Source: CAZWSE01 sp964636575 (GTDB lineage: Bacteria > Pseudomonadota > Alphaproteobacteria > Rhodobacterales > Rhodobacteraceae). Taken from it: 47,712 nt of DNA. Each line of letters begins with the position of its first letter. Positions within the stretch are counted from its first letter, which is position 1. The stretch lies in NCBI GenBank assembly GCA_964636575.1, contig CAZWSE010000010.1, forward strand, positions 1 through 47,712, written 5' to 3'. Shown here in pieces: positions 27,453 to 35,887 of the stretch. A program made the position numbers and the translations under genes. Below the pieces are notes generated by a model. It saw only the letters and a program-made list of their open reading frames with translations. It did not search any database and was not told the DNA's origin.

Positions 27453-28745
27453 ATGAGCGATTTTTTCAAAGACATCCCCGCGATCAAGTTTGAAGGTCCT
27501 GACAGCGACAACGAATTTGCGTTTCGGATCTATAATCCCGACGAAATTTTGATGGGCAAGCCGATGAAAGAACATCTGCGCTTTGCTGCGGCCTATTGGC
27601 ATTCTTTTGCATGGCCGGGCAGTGATCCCTTCGGTGGACAGACCTTTGAGCGTCCGTGGTTCGGGGAAAGTATGGAACATGCCAAGCTCAAAGCCGATGT
27701 TGCCTTTGAGATGTTTCAAATACTGGGTGTCCCATACTATTGCTTTCATGACGCGGATGTTCGGCCCGAAGGGGCAGATTTTGCGGAAAACACGCGAAAT
27801 CTAGAAGAGATTGTAGACTACTTTGCACAGAAGCAGTCTGACACCGGCGTTAAGCTTCTGTGGGGGACAGCAAACCTGTTTTCTCAACGCAAGTTCATGG
27901 CAGGCGCGGCGACGAACCCTGATCCTGATGTCTTTGCATTCTCGGCTGCGACGATCAAAACCTGTATGGATGCAACCATTAAACTAGGGGGTGAAAACTA
28001 CGTCCTTTGGGGCGGGCGCGAAGGCTACGAAACTCTGCTGAATACAGATATGGGCCGCGAGAGGAAACAAGCAGGCGCCATGTTGCAGATGGTCGTCGAT
28101 TACAAACACAAGATGGGTTTTAAGGGCGCCATTCTGATTGAGCCGAAGCCGCAAGAGCCAACCAAGCATCAATACGATTATGACGTGGCGACGGTCTACG
28201 GCTTCTTGAAAGACTTCGGTTTGGAAGACGAAGTACAGGTGAACATCGAACAAGGCCATGCGATCTTGGCCGGTCATTCGTTTGAGCACGAACTGGCGCT
28301 TGCAAGAGAGCTGGGTATTTTCGGATCGATAGACATGAACCGTAATGACTATCAATCCGGCTGGGACACTGACCAGTTTCCGAACAACGTCCCTGAAATG
28401 GCGCTCGCGTATTATGAGGTGCTGCGGGCAGGAGGCTTTACCACAGGCGGGACAAACTTTGACGCCAAGCTACGCCGCCAATCGCTTGATGCGTCAGATC
28501 TTATCCATGCGCACATCGGCGGTATGGATGCCTGCGCGGCAGGACTAAAGGCCGCCGCAGCAATGCTGGACGATGGCAAGCTCGAGGCTGCGCGGGATGC
28601 ACGGTACAGCGATTGGGATACGTCTGATCTGTTGAGCATGGACCTGTCATCCATCGAAAAACGTGTGCGCGAGGAAGGTATCAACCCGCAGCCAAAATCA
28701 GGTCACCAAGAGAGACTTGAGAACTTGGTGAACAGGTACCTTTAA
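27453..28745 (+). CDS. xylA: Xylose isomerase
   Basis: A 430-residue class II xylose isomerase that converts D-xylose to D-xylulose with two divalent metal ions. The catalytic histidine is in YCFHDADVRPEG; metal ligands are in LIEPKPQEPTKHQ, VNIEQGHAILAGHSFEHE and SIDMNRNDYQSGWDTDQ. The N-terminal extension with YWHSFAWPGSDPFG is the class II mark. It is last in xylFHGBA. Glucokinase, on the opposite strand, ends 10 bases beyond its stop, and no clear terminator lies between. Confidence 0.96.
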   Translation: MSDFFKDIPAIKFEGPDSDNEFAFRIYNPDEILMGKPMKEHLRFAAAYWHSFAWPGSDPFGGQTFERPWFGESMEHAKLKADVAFEMFQILGVPYYCFHDADVRPEGADFAENTRNLEEIVDYFAQKQSDTGVKLLWGTANLFSQRKFMAGAATNPDPDVFAFSAATIKTCMDATIKLGGENYVLWGGREGYETLLNTDMGRERKQAGAMLQMVVDYKHKMGFKGAILIEPKPQEPTKHQYDYDVATVYGFLKDFGLEDEVQVNIEQGHAILAGHSFEHELALARELGIFGSIDMNRNDYQSGWDTDQFPNNVPEMALAYYEVLRAGGFTTGGTNFDAKLRRQSLDASDLIHAHIGGMDACAAGLKAAAAMLDDGKLEAARDARYSDWDTSDLLSMDLSSIEKRVREEGINPQPKSGHQERLENLVNRYL

Positions 28746-28755
28746 CGCTCGCATC

Positions 28756-29676
28756 TTATCCAAATTCGAATCCAACACAGCCAGCAAGAGCGGCCATGTC
28801 GTCTTGGATAACCCAGACAGGCGGAGCCTTAACAGCCTGCATGTCAAAGGGCGCTTGAAGCACTTCGATGCAAGGATTTGGCGCTGTTGCCAATATCGAT
28901 CTTGCCACACTGCCTGCCAGATAAAGTCCAGATGTTGGCATATAGGCAAGTGACAAATCTCGGAGCAAAAATCCCAACAACGTCGCATAGTGATTAATGG
29001 CTTCCGTGACGGGCGCCGCTTCGGGCGCACCAAAGGCCGCAATAAATTCAGTACCTTCCATGGCCTTATCGTCAGTCAAAAATGCGCAAAACTCACGGAA
29101 GCCCCGGCCTGAAAACAAGTCCTCCGTCGTCGAAAAATGGTTATGTTTGAATCCAAGCTGATCAAGCTTTGTGAAAAGGGCGTAGGGTAAACCAACGTGC
29201 CCGGCTTCAACTGCAGGGCAAACAACTTTGCCCGCATTTTGAAGTACAGGGCTGACGTTGAAACCTGTCCCAACACCAACAACCAACGACTGAAACACAG
29301 TGGAAGTTTGTGCATTCCCAGTACTGATTATCTTTACTTGATTAGGCCTCAAGTTTGGAACCGCATAGCCCAAAGCCGTCAGATCATTTAGCAGTTGCGT
29401 GCGCGAGGTCCCAAACTCCCTCTGCAATTGGGCCGTATCAAAGACCCAACCGCGATTGGTCAATTGTGCACGATCGCTATGGACTGGCCCTGCAACAGCA
29501 AGCACGATCTCGTCAGGTCTGGGGGCATCAATGCGCGACAAGTAGTGCGCAAGGATTTCATCAAACCCGTTCCAGTCCTTATTCGAATAGCTTTGTGTTG
29601 TCTGTTTGAGAACGACGCCGTTTTCGCTCATGGCCAACCGGGAATTAGTGCCGCCAATATCTGCAACCAGTCGCAT
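28756..29676 (-). CDS. glk: Glucokinase
   Basis: A 306-residue hexokinase-fold enzyme of the bacterial Glk family (not ROK): it phosphorylates glucose with ATP. Signs are the phosphate loop VADIGGTNSRLAM at the N-terminus, VLAVAGPVHSDRAQLTNRGW, the catalytic aspartate in LLNDLTALGYAVPNL, and the glucose-binding PAVEAGHVGLP. It is slightly shorter than E. coli Glk. It is convergent to xylA, so it has its own promoter, but it may serve the same sugar-catabolic block. Confidence 0.85.
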   Translation of the reverse strand: MRLVADIGGTNSRLAMSENGVVLKQTTQSYSNKDWNGFDEILAHYLSRIDAPRPDEIVLAVAGPVHSDRAQLTNRGWVFDTAQLQREFGTSRTQLLNDLTALGYAVPNLRPNQVKIISTGNAQTSTVFQSLVVGVGTGFNVSPVLQNAGKVVCPAVEAGHVGLPYALFTKLDQLGFKHNHFSTTEDLFSGRGFREFCAFLTDDKAMEGTEFIAAFGAPEAAPVTEAINHYATLLGFLLRDLSLAYMPTSGLYLAGSVARSILATAPNPCIEVLQAPFDMQAVKAPPVWVIQDDMAALAGCVGFEFG

Positions 29677-30295
29677 CGTTCAGATCAACGTCAAGTGGCG
29701 TGCAGCCAATGATGAGCAATCACTTCGCACTCAGGTACGCGGTCTTGTAAAGAATTCGAGCTTTTCTGTTGGAGGGCATTGCCTGTCCTTTGTGATGAAT
29801 GCTGTGGACCACGATGGGTTGCTGCGGAGAACTGCAAAAGTAGCCTAAGTGAAAGAAATCACAAAGGAAAGTCGCCAATCGGTGTGTCAAAGTGAATGAG
29901 TGGGCGCCTTTGGCCATGCCGGACTGTCACCCAATATCTTAGCAGGCTCTTTCAGGGCCGAGCTGACTGTTGTCGCCCAGAAAGCGGGGCAGGCGAGTGT
30001 CTGGTCAGTTGCTGGACGCGATCGTTTTGAGAACCCTTGGTCTTGATAAGCCCTTCGCTCCGTCAAAAAAAAGAGCTTTCACCTTTGGAGTATCGCATAA
30101 AGAGTCGATCGTGAAAATTACATTTATAAACAATGGCTTGATATCGAAGTCTTGGAGCCTTTTTTGCAAAAGTGAGGTACGCACCTCAAAAACTGATAGA
30201 CTTGAGGTGCGCACCTCATTAACGTTTTTCTTGTCAAATTGACGATTCGGTTGCCGACAAGAGCGACCGACATTCACTCTGGGAGGAGACTACCA
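29677..30295. other. Intergenic region with operators upstream of the sugar ABC operon
   Basis: 619 bases between glk and the binding-protein gene. The first about 450 bases show no supportable gene. The last 130 hold two strong palindromes (30173-30188, 30203-30218) and the ribosome-binding site GGGAGGAG (30281-30288). Both flanking genes point away from it, so it carries the promoters of glk and of the sugar operon. Confidence 0.55.
30173..30218. promoter_or_regulatory. Two 16-bp palindromic operators, 30 bp apart
   Basis: Site 2 (30203-30218) is a perfect palindrome, TGAGGTGCGCACCTCA. Site 1 (30173-30188) is TGAGGTACGCACCTCA, one base off. Centres are 30 bp apart, close to three helical turns, so two dimers would sit on the same face. 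The central CG is typical of LacI-family operators, and a LacI-type regulator is encoded at 37519-38574 in the same operon. They lie about 80-120 bases before the start of the binding-protein gene. Confidence 0.75.
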
Positions 30296-31615
30296 ATGAA
30301 GAATTTGAAACTGGCAACGGTCAGTGCGCTCACAATTGCTGCGGGATCCGTAGCAGGGAGCGCGCAAGCCGAGGATCTGACGCTCTGCTGGGCTGCATGG
30401 GATCCAGCAAACGCTCTGGTCGAGTTGTCCAAAGAATTTGAGAGCCAATCCGGCCATAACATGAGCTTCGAGTTCATCCCTTGGCCAAACTTCGCTGACC
30501 GAATGCTGAACGAGCTGAATTCTGGCGGTAAGCTCTGCGATCTTTTGATCGGCGACAGCCAATGGATTGGCGGCGGTGCGGAGAACGGCCACTATGTTAA
30601 ACTGAATGACTTCTTCGACAAGGAAGGCATCTCGATGTCCGACTTTGCCGACGCAACCGTTTACGCGTACTCCACATGGCCAAAAGGCACACCGAACTAC
30701 TACGCGCTTCCGGCAATGGGTGACGCCAACGGGTGGTTCTACCGCAAAGACTGGTTCGCACGCGATGACATCAAGGCTGCGTTCAAAGAGCAAACCGGAC
30801 GCGAGTTGGGTGAGCCAAAGACCCAGAAAGAGATGCTCGAAATCGCCCAATTCTTCCAAGGTCGTGAGATTGACGGCCAGACAGTCTACGGCGCGGCGAT
30901 CTTCACCGAACGTGGTTCGGAAGGCATCACAATGGGTGTAACTTCGGCGCTGTATCCGTGGGGCTTCAAGTACGAAAACACACCTGGCTCATATGACATG
31001 GAAGGCGCTGTGAACTCTCCGGAGGCTGTTGAAGCACTTGAATTCTACAAAGAATTCTACGAAACGGCGACACCTCCGGGCTACACGAACTCCTATATGG
31101 GCGAAGGTTTGGATGCGTTTAAATCTGGTCAAGTCGCGATGGCGATGAACTGGTTTGCGTTCTTCCCAGGTCTCTATGCTGATCCGAATACCGGTGGAGA
31201 CAAAATCGACTTCTTCGTAAACCCACCGCAAAATAACGCGGGATCCACCTTGGGTGGCCAGGGTATCTCTGTCGTTTCCTATTCTGACAATCAGGAAGCG
31301 GCGCTTGAGTACATCAAGTGGTTCGCTAACCCCGACGTGCAAGCCAAATGGTGGTCGCTGGGCGGCTATTCCGCGCATAACTCTGTGCTCAACGACCCTG
31401 GCTTCAAAGATAGTGCGCCGTTTGCGGGTGACTTCCTCGAAGCGATGGGGTCCGTCCAAGACTTCTGGCAAGAGCCTGCCTACGCGGAGCTGCTGCTTGC
31501 GATGCAAAAACGTATGCATGACTACGTTGTTGCCGATCAAGGTACTGCGAAAGAAGCCCTCGATAAGTTGGTCGAAGATTGGACCGAAGTATTCGAGGAC
31601 GAAGGTAAGCTCTAA
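30296..31615 (+). CDS. Sugar/polyol ABC transporter substrate-binding protein
   Basis: A 439-residue family 1 solute-binding protein (CUT1). Residues 1-25 are a signal peptide (MKNLKLATVSALTIAAGSVAGSAQA). The mature protein shows the usual hinge elements, for example CDLLIGDSQWIGGGAENGHYVKLND, YYALPAMGDANGWFYRKD and KSGQVAMAMNWFAFF. GGGAGGAG lies 7 bases before the chosen ATG. It heads a run of about ten genes ending at 40787. The ligand is unknown; the downstream DAK-type kinase, TIM-barrel enzyme and Gfo/Idh dehydrogenase suggest a rare sugar, sugar acid or polyol. A hairpin follows the gene. Confidence 0.88.
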   Translation: MKNLKLATVSALTIAAGSVAGSAQAEDLTLCWAAWDPANALVELSKEFESQSGHNMSFEFIPWPNFADRMLNELNSGGKLCDLLIGDSQWIGGGAENGHYVKLNDFFDKEGISMSDFADATVYAYSTWPKGTPNYYALPAMGDANGWFYRKDWFARDDIKAAFKEQTGRELGEPKTQKEMLEIAQFFQGREIDGQTVYGAAIFTERGSEGITMGVTSALYPWGFKYENTPGSYDMEGAVNSPEAVEALEFYKEFYETATPPGYTNSYMGEGLDAFKSGQVAMAMNWFAFFPGLYADPNTGGDKIDFFVNPPQNNAGSTLGGQGISVVSYSDNQEAALEYIKWFANPDVQAKWWSLGGYSAHNSVLNDPGFKDSAPFAGDFLEAMGSVQDFWQEPAYAELLLAMQKRMHDYVVADQGTAKEALDKLVEDWTEVFEDEGKL

Positions 31616-31661
31616 GTTACTCCCTGAAGGGATTAACCGGCCCTTCATATAAGACGGGCGG

Positions 31662-31681
31662 CCCCGGACATCGTTCCGGGG
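31662..31681 (+). terminator. Hairpin after the sugar-binding-protein gene
   Basis: CCCCGGA (31662-31668) pairs with TCCGGGG (31675-31681) around a 6-base loop in the 104-base gap before the first permease gene. There is no T-tract, so it is more likely an mRNA-stability element or weak attenuator than a full terminator. It is the fourth hairpin in this window placed directly after a binding-protein gene. Confidence 0.6.
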
Positions 31682-31719
31682 TATGCTCTCCCTAACTCTT
31701 TCACCCGGATTCAAGCGAT

Positions 31720-32667
31720 ATGTCTGAAACACCTGCCACCCGAGCAGCCGCAGCAACCCCCAAACGGGTCGCGCGCAAAATTAGAGGCCTAAGTGACCGC
31801 GCTATTGCATGGATCTTTGTCGGTCCCACGATCTTCTTGCTGCTGGCGATCAATATTTTCCCGCTGATCTGGACGATCAACCTGAGTTTCACAAATTTCA
31901 AGGCCAACCGGATTGGCCGTGAAGTCAAAAACGTCGGCTTCCGCAACTACGAACGTATCCTGACCGACAGCGACATCTGGCTAAACATGCAGGCAACTGC
32001 GCACTTCTTGTTTTGGACAATCTTCTTTCAGGTTCTCATTGGCTTCACACTGGCTTACCTGATCAACAAAAAGTTCAAAGGCAACGATCTTTGGACGACA
32101 ATTATTGTGTTGCCGATGATGCTTTCACCTGCTGTTGTCGGGAACTTCTGGAAGTTCCTCTACCAACCCCAGATCGGTCTATTCAACTATATCGTTGCCT
32201 TTTTCACTGGCAAAGACCCGTCGAGCTTTGAGATGTTAGGCTCCGTGCAACTGGCCCCTTGGTCGATCGTCATTGTGGACACATGGATGTGGACGCCCTT
32301 TGTGATGCTCATCTGCTTGGCAGGACTCAGGTCAATCCCCGACTATATCTACGAAGCCGCAGAGGTTGATCGCGCCTCTAAGCTTCGGCAATTCTTTACA
32401 ATCACCATTCCCATGGTTTTGCCCTTCCTCATGCTGGCAGTGCTGTTCCGGGGGATCGAGAACTTCAAAATGTTCGATCTGGTGGTGCAACTCACCGGCG
32501 GGGGACCTGGCTCCACGACCGAACTGACTTCGATCAATCTGAAGCGAGAAGCTTTTGAGAAGTGGCGTACCGGCTATGCCTCGGCCTATGCAATCATACT
32601 CTTTGTCACGGTGTTCGGGCTTGCCTCGATCTACGTCAAGGCATTGAACAAGGTGAAAGAAAGATGA
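31720..32667 (+). CDS. Sugar ABC transporter permease 1
   Basis: A 315-residue CUT1 permease with about six helices after a basic cytoplasmic N-terminus (residues 1-28). First helix: IAWIFVGPTIFLLLAINIFPLIW. The EAA loop reads EAAEVDRASKLRQFFTITIP. It forms the channel with the next permease, whose ATG overlaps its stop (ATGA). The arrangement binding protein - two permeases - small protein - two ATPases resembles the rhizobial glycerol importer GlpVPQUST, but sequence alone does not identify the substrate. Confidence 0.87.
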   Translation: MSETPATRAAAATPKRVARKIRGLSDRAIAWIFVGPTIFLLLAINIFPLIWTINLSFTNFKANRIGREVKNVGFRNYERILTDSDIWLNMQATAHFLFWTIFFQVLIGFTLAYLINKKFKGNDLWTTIIVLPMMLSPAVVGNFWKFLYQPQIGLFNYIVAFFTGKDPSSFEMLGSVQLAPWSIVIVDTWMWTPFVMLICLAGLRSIPDYIYEAAEVDRASKLRQFFTITIPMVLPFLMLAVLFRGIENFKMFDLVVQLTGGGPGSTTELTSINLKREAFEKWRTGYASAYAIILFVTVFGLASIYVKALNKVKER

Positions 32668-33602
32668 GCAGTTTTTCCGTAACAGAACCATCCAAACGGT
32701 CGAAGTGGTTCGCTGGCACAATGGTCATTGTCTATGCGTTGATCACTATGATGCCACTGGTCTGGATCATGTTAACCGGGTTCAAATCCCCAGCCGATGC
32801 GATCAGTTACCCGCCCAAGGTCGTGTTTGAGCCAACGCTTGAAGGCTATGTGAACCTCTTCACCACGCGGACGCGCCAGACTGATGAATTTCTCGAAGCC
32901 AACCCGCCCCAAACTTGGTACGAAGAGATCGTGCGCGAATACGATATGGTCATCGCGGGTCCGTCGAAGTTTGGCGAACGGTTTATGAATTCGGTCATCA
33001 TTGGGTTTGGATCGACGTTTTTAAGCATCTTCCTCGGGACGCTGGCAGCTTACGGTTTTTCAAGGTTCAAAATACCCTTGGCCGATGACCTGCTGTTCTT
33101 CATTCTCAGTACCCGGATGATGCCGCCCATTGCCGTGGCGATCCCGATCTTCCTGATGTACCGGCAGCTTGGTCTATCAGACACCCACCTCGGCATGATC
33201 CTGCTCTACACAGGGGTCAATATCTCACTGGCGGTTTGGCTACTGAAAGGTTTCATCGATGAGATCCCGCTGGAATACGAAGAGGCAGCTTTGATCGACG
33301 GCTACACAAGGTTCCAAGCTTTCTACAAAGTGGTCTTGCCACAAGCCGCCACAGGCATCGCATCGACGGCCATCTTCTGCTTGATCTTTGCATGGAACGA
33401 ATACGCCTTTGCGGTTCTGCTAACCTCAGGGACCGCGCAAACTGCACCGCCGTTCATTCCAACTATCATCGGCGTTGGTGGGCTTGATTGGCCAGCAGTC
33501 GCAGCTGGCGCCACCATCTTCTTGCTGCCGGTAATGATCTTCACCATTCTTCTGCGAAAGCACCTTCTTCGCGGGATCACATTTGGAGCAGTTCGCAAAT
33601 GA
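32664..33602 (+). CDS. Sugar ABC transporter permease 2
   Basis: A 312-residue MalG-type permease. First helix: WFAGTMVIVYALITMMPLVWIM; EAA loop: EAALIDGYTRFQAFYKVVLP; terminus GITFGAVRK. It has an extended periplasmic segment of about 60 residues after the first helix (including TRTRQTDEFLEANPP), longer than in SmoG. Start at 32664 was chosen because it overlaps the previous stop; a longer frame upstream lies wholly in permease 1. It overlaps the following 62-codon gene by 4 bases. Confidence 0.87.
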   Translation: MSSFSVTEPSKRSKWFAGTMVIVYALITMMPLVWIMLTGFKSPADAISYPPKVVFEPTLEGYVNLFTTRTRQTDEFLEANPPQTWYEEIVREYDMVIAGPSKFGERFMNSVIIGFGSTFLSIFLGTLAAYGFSRFKIPLADDLLFFILSTRMMPPIAVAIPIFLMYRQLGLSDTHLGMILLYTGVNISLAVWLLKGFIDEIPLEYEEAALIDGYTRFQAFYKVVLPQAATGIASTAIFCLIFAWNEYAFAVLLTSGTAQTAPPFIPTIIGVGGLDWPAVAAGATIFLLPVMIFTILLRKHLLRGITFGAVRK

Positions 33603-33787
33603 ACAACTTTTTCAACGGACTTTTTCGCCTTAAGCGTGGCCCCTGGGAAATGCTTGCAACAATCCTGATCGGTCTCGGGGTCTTCATGTTGATGCAACCA
33701 TTTGCGCTATGGATGTACACCTATTCCTTCATCATCACGTTGGTCGGGACAGTCATGTTCATCATCGTCTCACACTTCAAGGAATAG
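33599..33787 (+). CDS. Small membrane protein in the sugar ABC operon
   Basis: A 62-residue protein with a short basic N-terminus (MNNFFNGLFRLKRGPWEM) and two hydrophobic helices (LATILIGLGVFMLMQPFALWM and YSFIITLVGTVMFIIVSHF). Its ATG overlaps the permease stop (ATGA) and its stop is 4 bases before the ATPase start, which argues that it is real and made with the transporter. It sits where rhizobial glycerol operons encode the small membrane protein GlpU, but I cannot claim homology. It may be an accessory subunit of the importer. Confidence 0.72.
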   Translation: MNNFFNGLFRLKRGPWEMLATILIGLGVFMLMQPFALWMYTYSFIITLVGTVMFIIVSHFKE

Positions 33788-33791
33788 CCCA

Positions 33792-34889
33792 ATGGCGCAG
33801 ATCCAAATCAAGAACATCCGTAAGGATTTCGGTAGTTTCAACGCCGTTAAAGAGTCGAGCTTTACGATTGAGGACGGCGAATTCTTTATGCTCCTTGGCC
33901 CCTCTGGTTGCGGCAAAACAACGACCCTTCGGATGATCGCAGGACTAGAACTGCCAACCTCTGGCGAGATCTATCTCGATGGCGAAGAGATCAGTCAGCT
34001 GCCGCCATCGCAGCGCGACATTGCGTTTGTGTTCCAGATGTTTGCGCTCTACCCGCATCTGAACGTCGGTAAAAACCTCAGCTATCCGCTTATCAGCCAA
34101 GGCATGCCGAGTGCGCAGGTCAAAGCGAAGGTTGATGAGGTGGCCAACATCCTCGGCATTCAAGACATCTTGAAACGTCCTGTGGGTGGTTTGTCCGGTG
34201 GGGACCGTCAACGGGTCGCTCTTGGCCGTGCAATCGTTCGTGACCCGAAAGCCTTCATGATGGACGAGCCACTAGGGGCCTTGGACGCCGAATTTCGTGA
34301 ACATATGTCCGAAGAGCTGCGTGCGTTGCATGATCGAATGAACGCCACGACCGTCTACGTGACCCACGATCAACTCGAAGCTATGCAAATGGGTGACAAA
34401 ATCGTCGTTATGAACAACGCCGTCATCGAACAATTCGGCACGCCGCAAGAGATTTACGACAAACCCGCAACCATGTTTGTGGCGGATTTCATCGGCTCGC
34501 CGTCTATGAACTTCTTGCGCTTTAACGGGGCGTTTGAAGAAGGGGCAAGCTCGGTTGAGCTGAACGGACAATCACTGGGCGTACCTCGGCAAATACAGGG
34601 GGCTTCGGGTAATCTGGTTTTCGGTGTGCGACCAGAAAATATCAAACTATCGGACAACGGCGGATACCGCGGCGAGGTGCTGGCGTCAGAGTATCTCGGA
34701 ACCACACAGATCATCACGCTCGACACTCCAAACGGTGAAATCAAGGCGCGCATTGACAGCGCGCAGGTGGCAACCGTCGGTGAAAAAGTCAGCCTGAATT
34801 TTGATGCCGAGACCGTCACCCTTTTCGATGAAGCGCATGGCGGCGCTCTACGATCTGAATTGAACAATGAGGTTCTGACCAATGGCTGA
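33792..34889 (+). CDS. Sugar ABC transporter ATPase 1
   Basis: A 365-residue MalK-type ATPase: Walker A GPSGCGKTT, Q-loop VFQMFALYPHL, signature LSGGDRQRVALGRA, Walker B AFMMDEPLGALD, switch YVTHDQLEAMQ, then a TOBE domain from about residue 240. The signature has LSGGD in place of LSGGQ. It overlaps the second ATPase gene by 8 bases. Two different ATPases in one CUT1 operon imply a heterodimeric motor, in contrast to the single SmoK upstream in this window. The start at 33792 avoids overlap with the small membrane protein gene. Confidence 0.9.
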   Translation: MAQIQIKNIRKDFGSFNAVKESSFTIEDGEFFMLLGPSGCGKTTTLRMIAGLELPTSGEIYLDGEEISQLPPSQRDIAFVFQMFALYPHLNVGKNLSYPLISQGMPSAQVKAKVDEVANILGIQDILKRPVGGLSGGDRQRVALGRAIVRDPKAFMMDEPLGALDAEFREHMSEELRALHDRMNATTVYVTHDQLEAMQMGDKIVVMNNAVIEQFGTPQEIYDKPATMFVADFIGSPSMNFLRFNGAFEEGASSVELNGQSLGVPRQIQGASGNLVFGVRPENIKLSDNGGYRGEVLASEYLGTTQIITLDTPNGEIKARIDSAQVATVGEKVSLNFDAETVTLFDEAHGGALRSELNNEVLTNG

Positions 34890-35877
34890 AGTCGTCCTAA
34901 AGAACTTGTCTAAATCCTTTGGCGACGATGTCGGTGTCGAGGACGTTTCAATGACAATCCCGGACGGCGCGTTTGTGGTGCTTCTCGGGCCAACTGGTGC
35001 TGGCAAAACCACGACACTGCGACTGATTTCGGGGCTTGAAAAAGCTGACGCAGGCGAGGTTTGGATTGATGGCCGTTGCGTTGACAACGAAACACCTGCG
35101 CAACGCGACGTCGCAATGGTGTTTCAGCAATACTCACTTTACCCGCATCTTTCGGTAAAGGACAATTTGGCCTTCCCGCTGAAATCTCCGATCTTGCAGA
35201 CCCCAAAGGATGAGATTGAACGCAAGGTCATGGAAGTCGCCGAGGTTTTGCAGATCAGTCACAAGCTGGGTAACAAAGCGACGGAACTTTCGGGTGGTGA
35301 GATGCAGCGAGTGTCTATTGGCCGTGCGCTTGTCCGGGAACCTTCTATTTATCTGATGGATGAACCGCTTAGCTCGTTGGATGCAAAGTTGCGGACCAAC
35401 CTTCGGGTTGAGCTTAAGCGCATTCAGGCCAGTCTCGGGGCCACTTTGCTTTATGTGACCCATGACCAGATTGAAGCCATGACAATGGCGACACATGTCG
35501 GCGTTCTCGACGATGGCAAGCTGGTGCAGTTCGGCACTCCAAGAGATATCTATGAGAACCCCAATTCACTTTATGTGGCCAGTCGATTGGGTGTGCCACG
35601 GATCAATGTTCTTCCGGTCGATGTCTTTGGCGGCATGCCTGCTGACGTGGCGACTATCGCGATGCGTCCAGAAAACATCGAGCAAGGCGTCGGCCAAGAC
35701 GCAGAGATACAACGGATCGAACACCTTGGTGATCACACACGACTGCATTTGATGCTCAAAGGCCACGCGCTCACAACGCTGGCGCATCCGAATACAACAT
35801 ACGAGCCTGGGACGCATTTAAAGATTGCTCCCAAAGATCCACTTTGTTTTGACGCAGCTGGTGACCGCATACGGTAA
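34882..35877 (+). CDS. Sugar ABC transporter ATPase 2
   Basis: A 331-residue MalK-type ATPase: Walker A GPTGAGKTT, Q-loop VFQQYSLYPHL, signature LSGGEMQRVSIGRA, Walker B IYLMDEPLSSLD, switch YVTHDQIEAMT, and a shorter C-terminal TOBE region. The signature has LSGGE. The two ATPases of this operon are clearly diverged, so they are old paralogues. Only 10 bases separate it from the DAK-type kinase gene, linking uptake directly to phosphorylation. Confidence 0.9.
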   Translation: MAEVVLKNLSKSFGDDVGVEDVSMTIPDGAFVVLLGPTGAGKTTTLRLISGLEKADAGEVWIDGRCVDNETPAQRDVAMVFQQYSLYPHLSVKDNLAFPLKSPILQTPKDEIERKVMEVAEVLQISHKLGNKATELSGGEMQRVSIGRALVREPSIYLMDEPLSSLDAKLRTNLRVELKRIQASLGATLLYVTHDQIEAMTMATHVGVLDDGKLVQFGTPRDIYENPNSLYVASRLGVPRINVLPVDVFGGMPADVATIAMRPENIEQGVGQDAEIQRIEHLGDHTRLHLMLKGHALTTLAHPNTTYEPGTHLKIAPKDPLCFDAAGDRIR

Positions 35878-35887
35878 GGAAAAAGAC

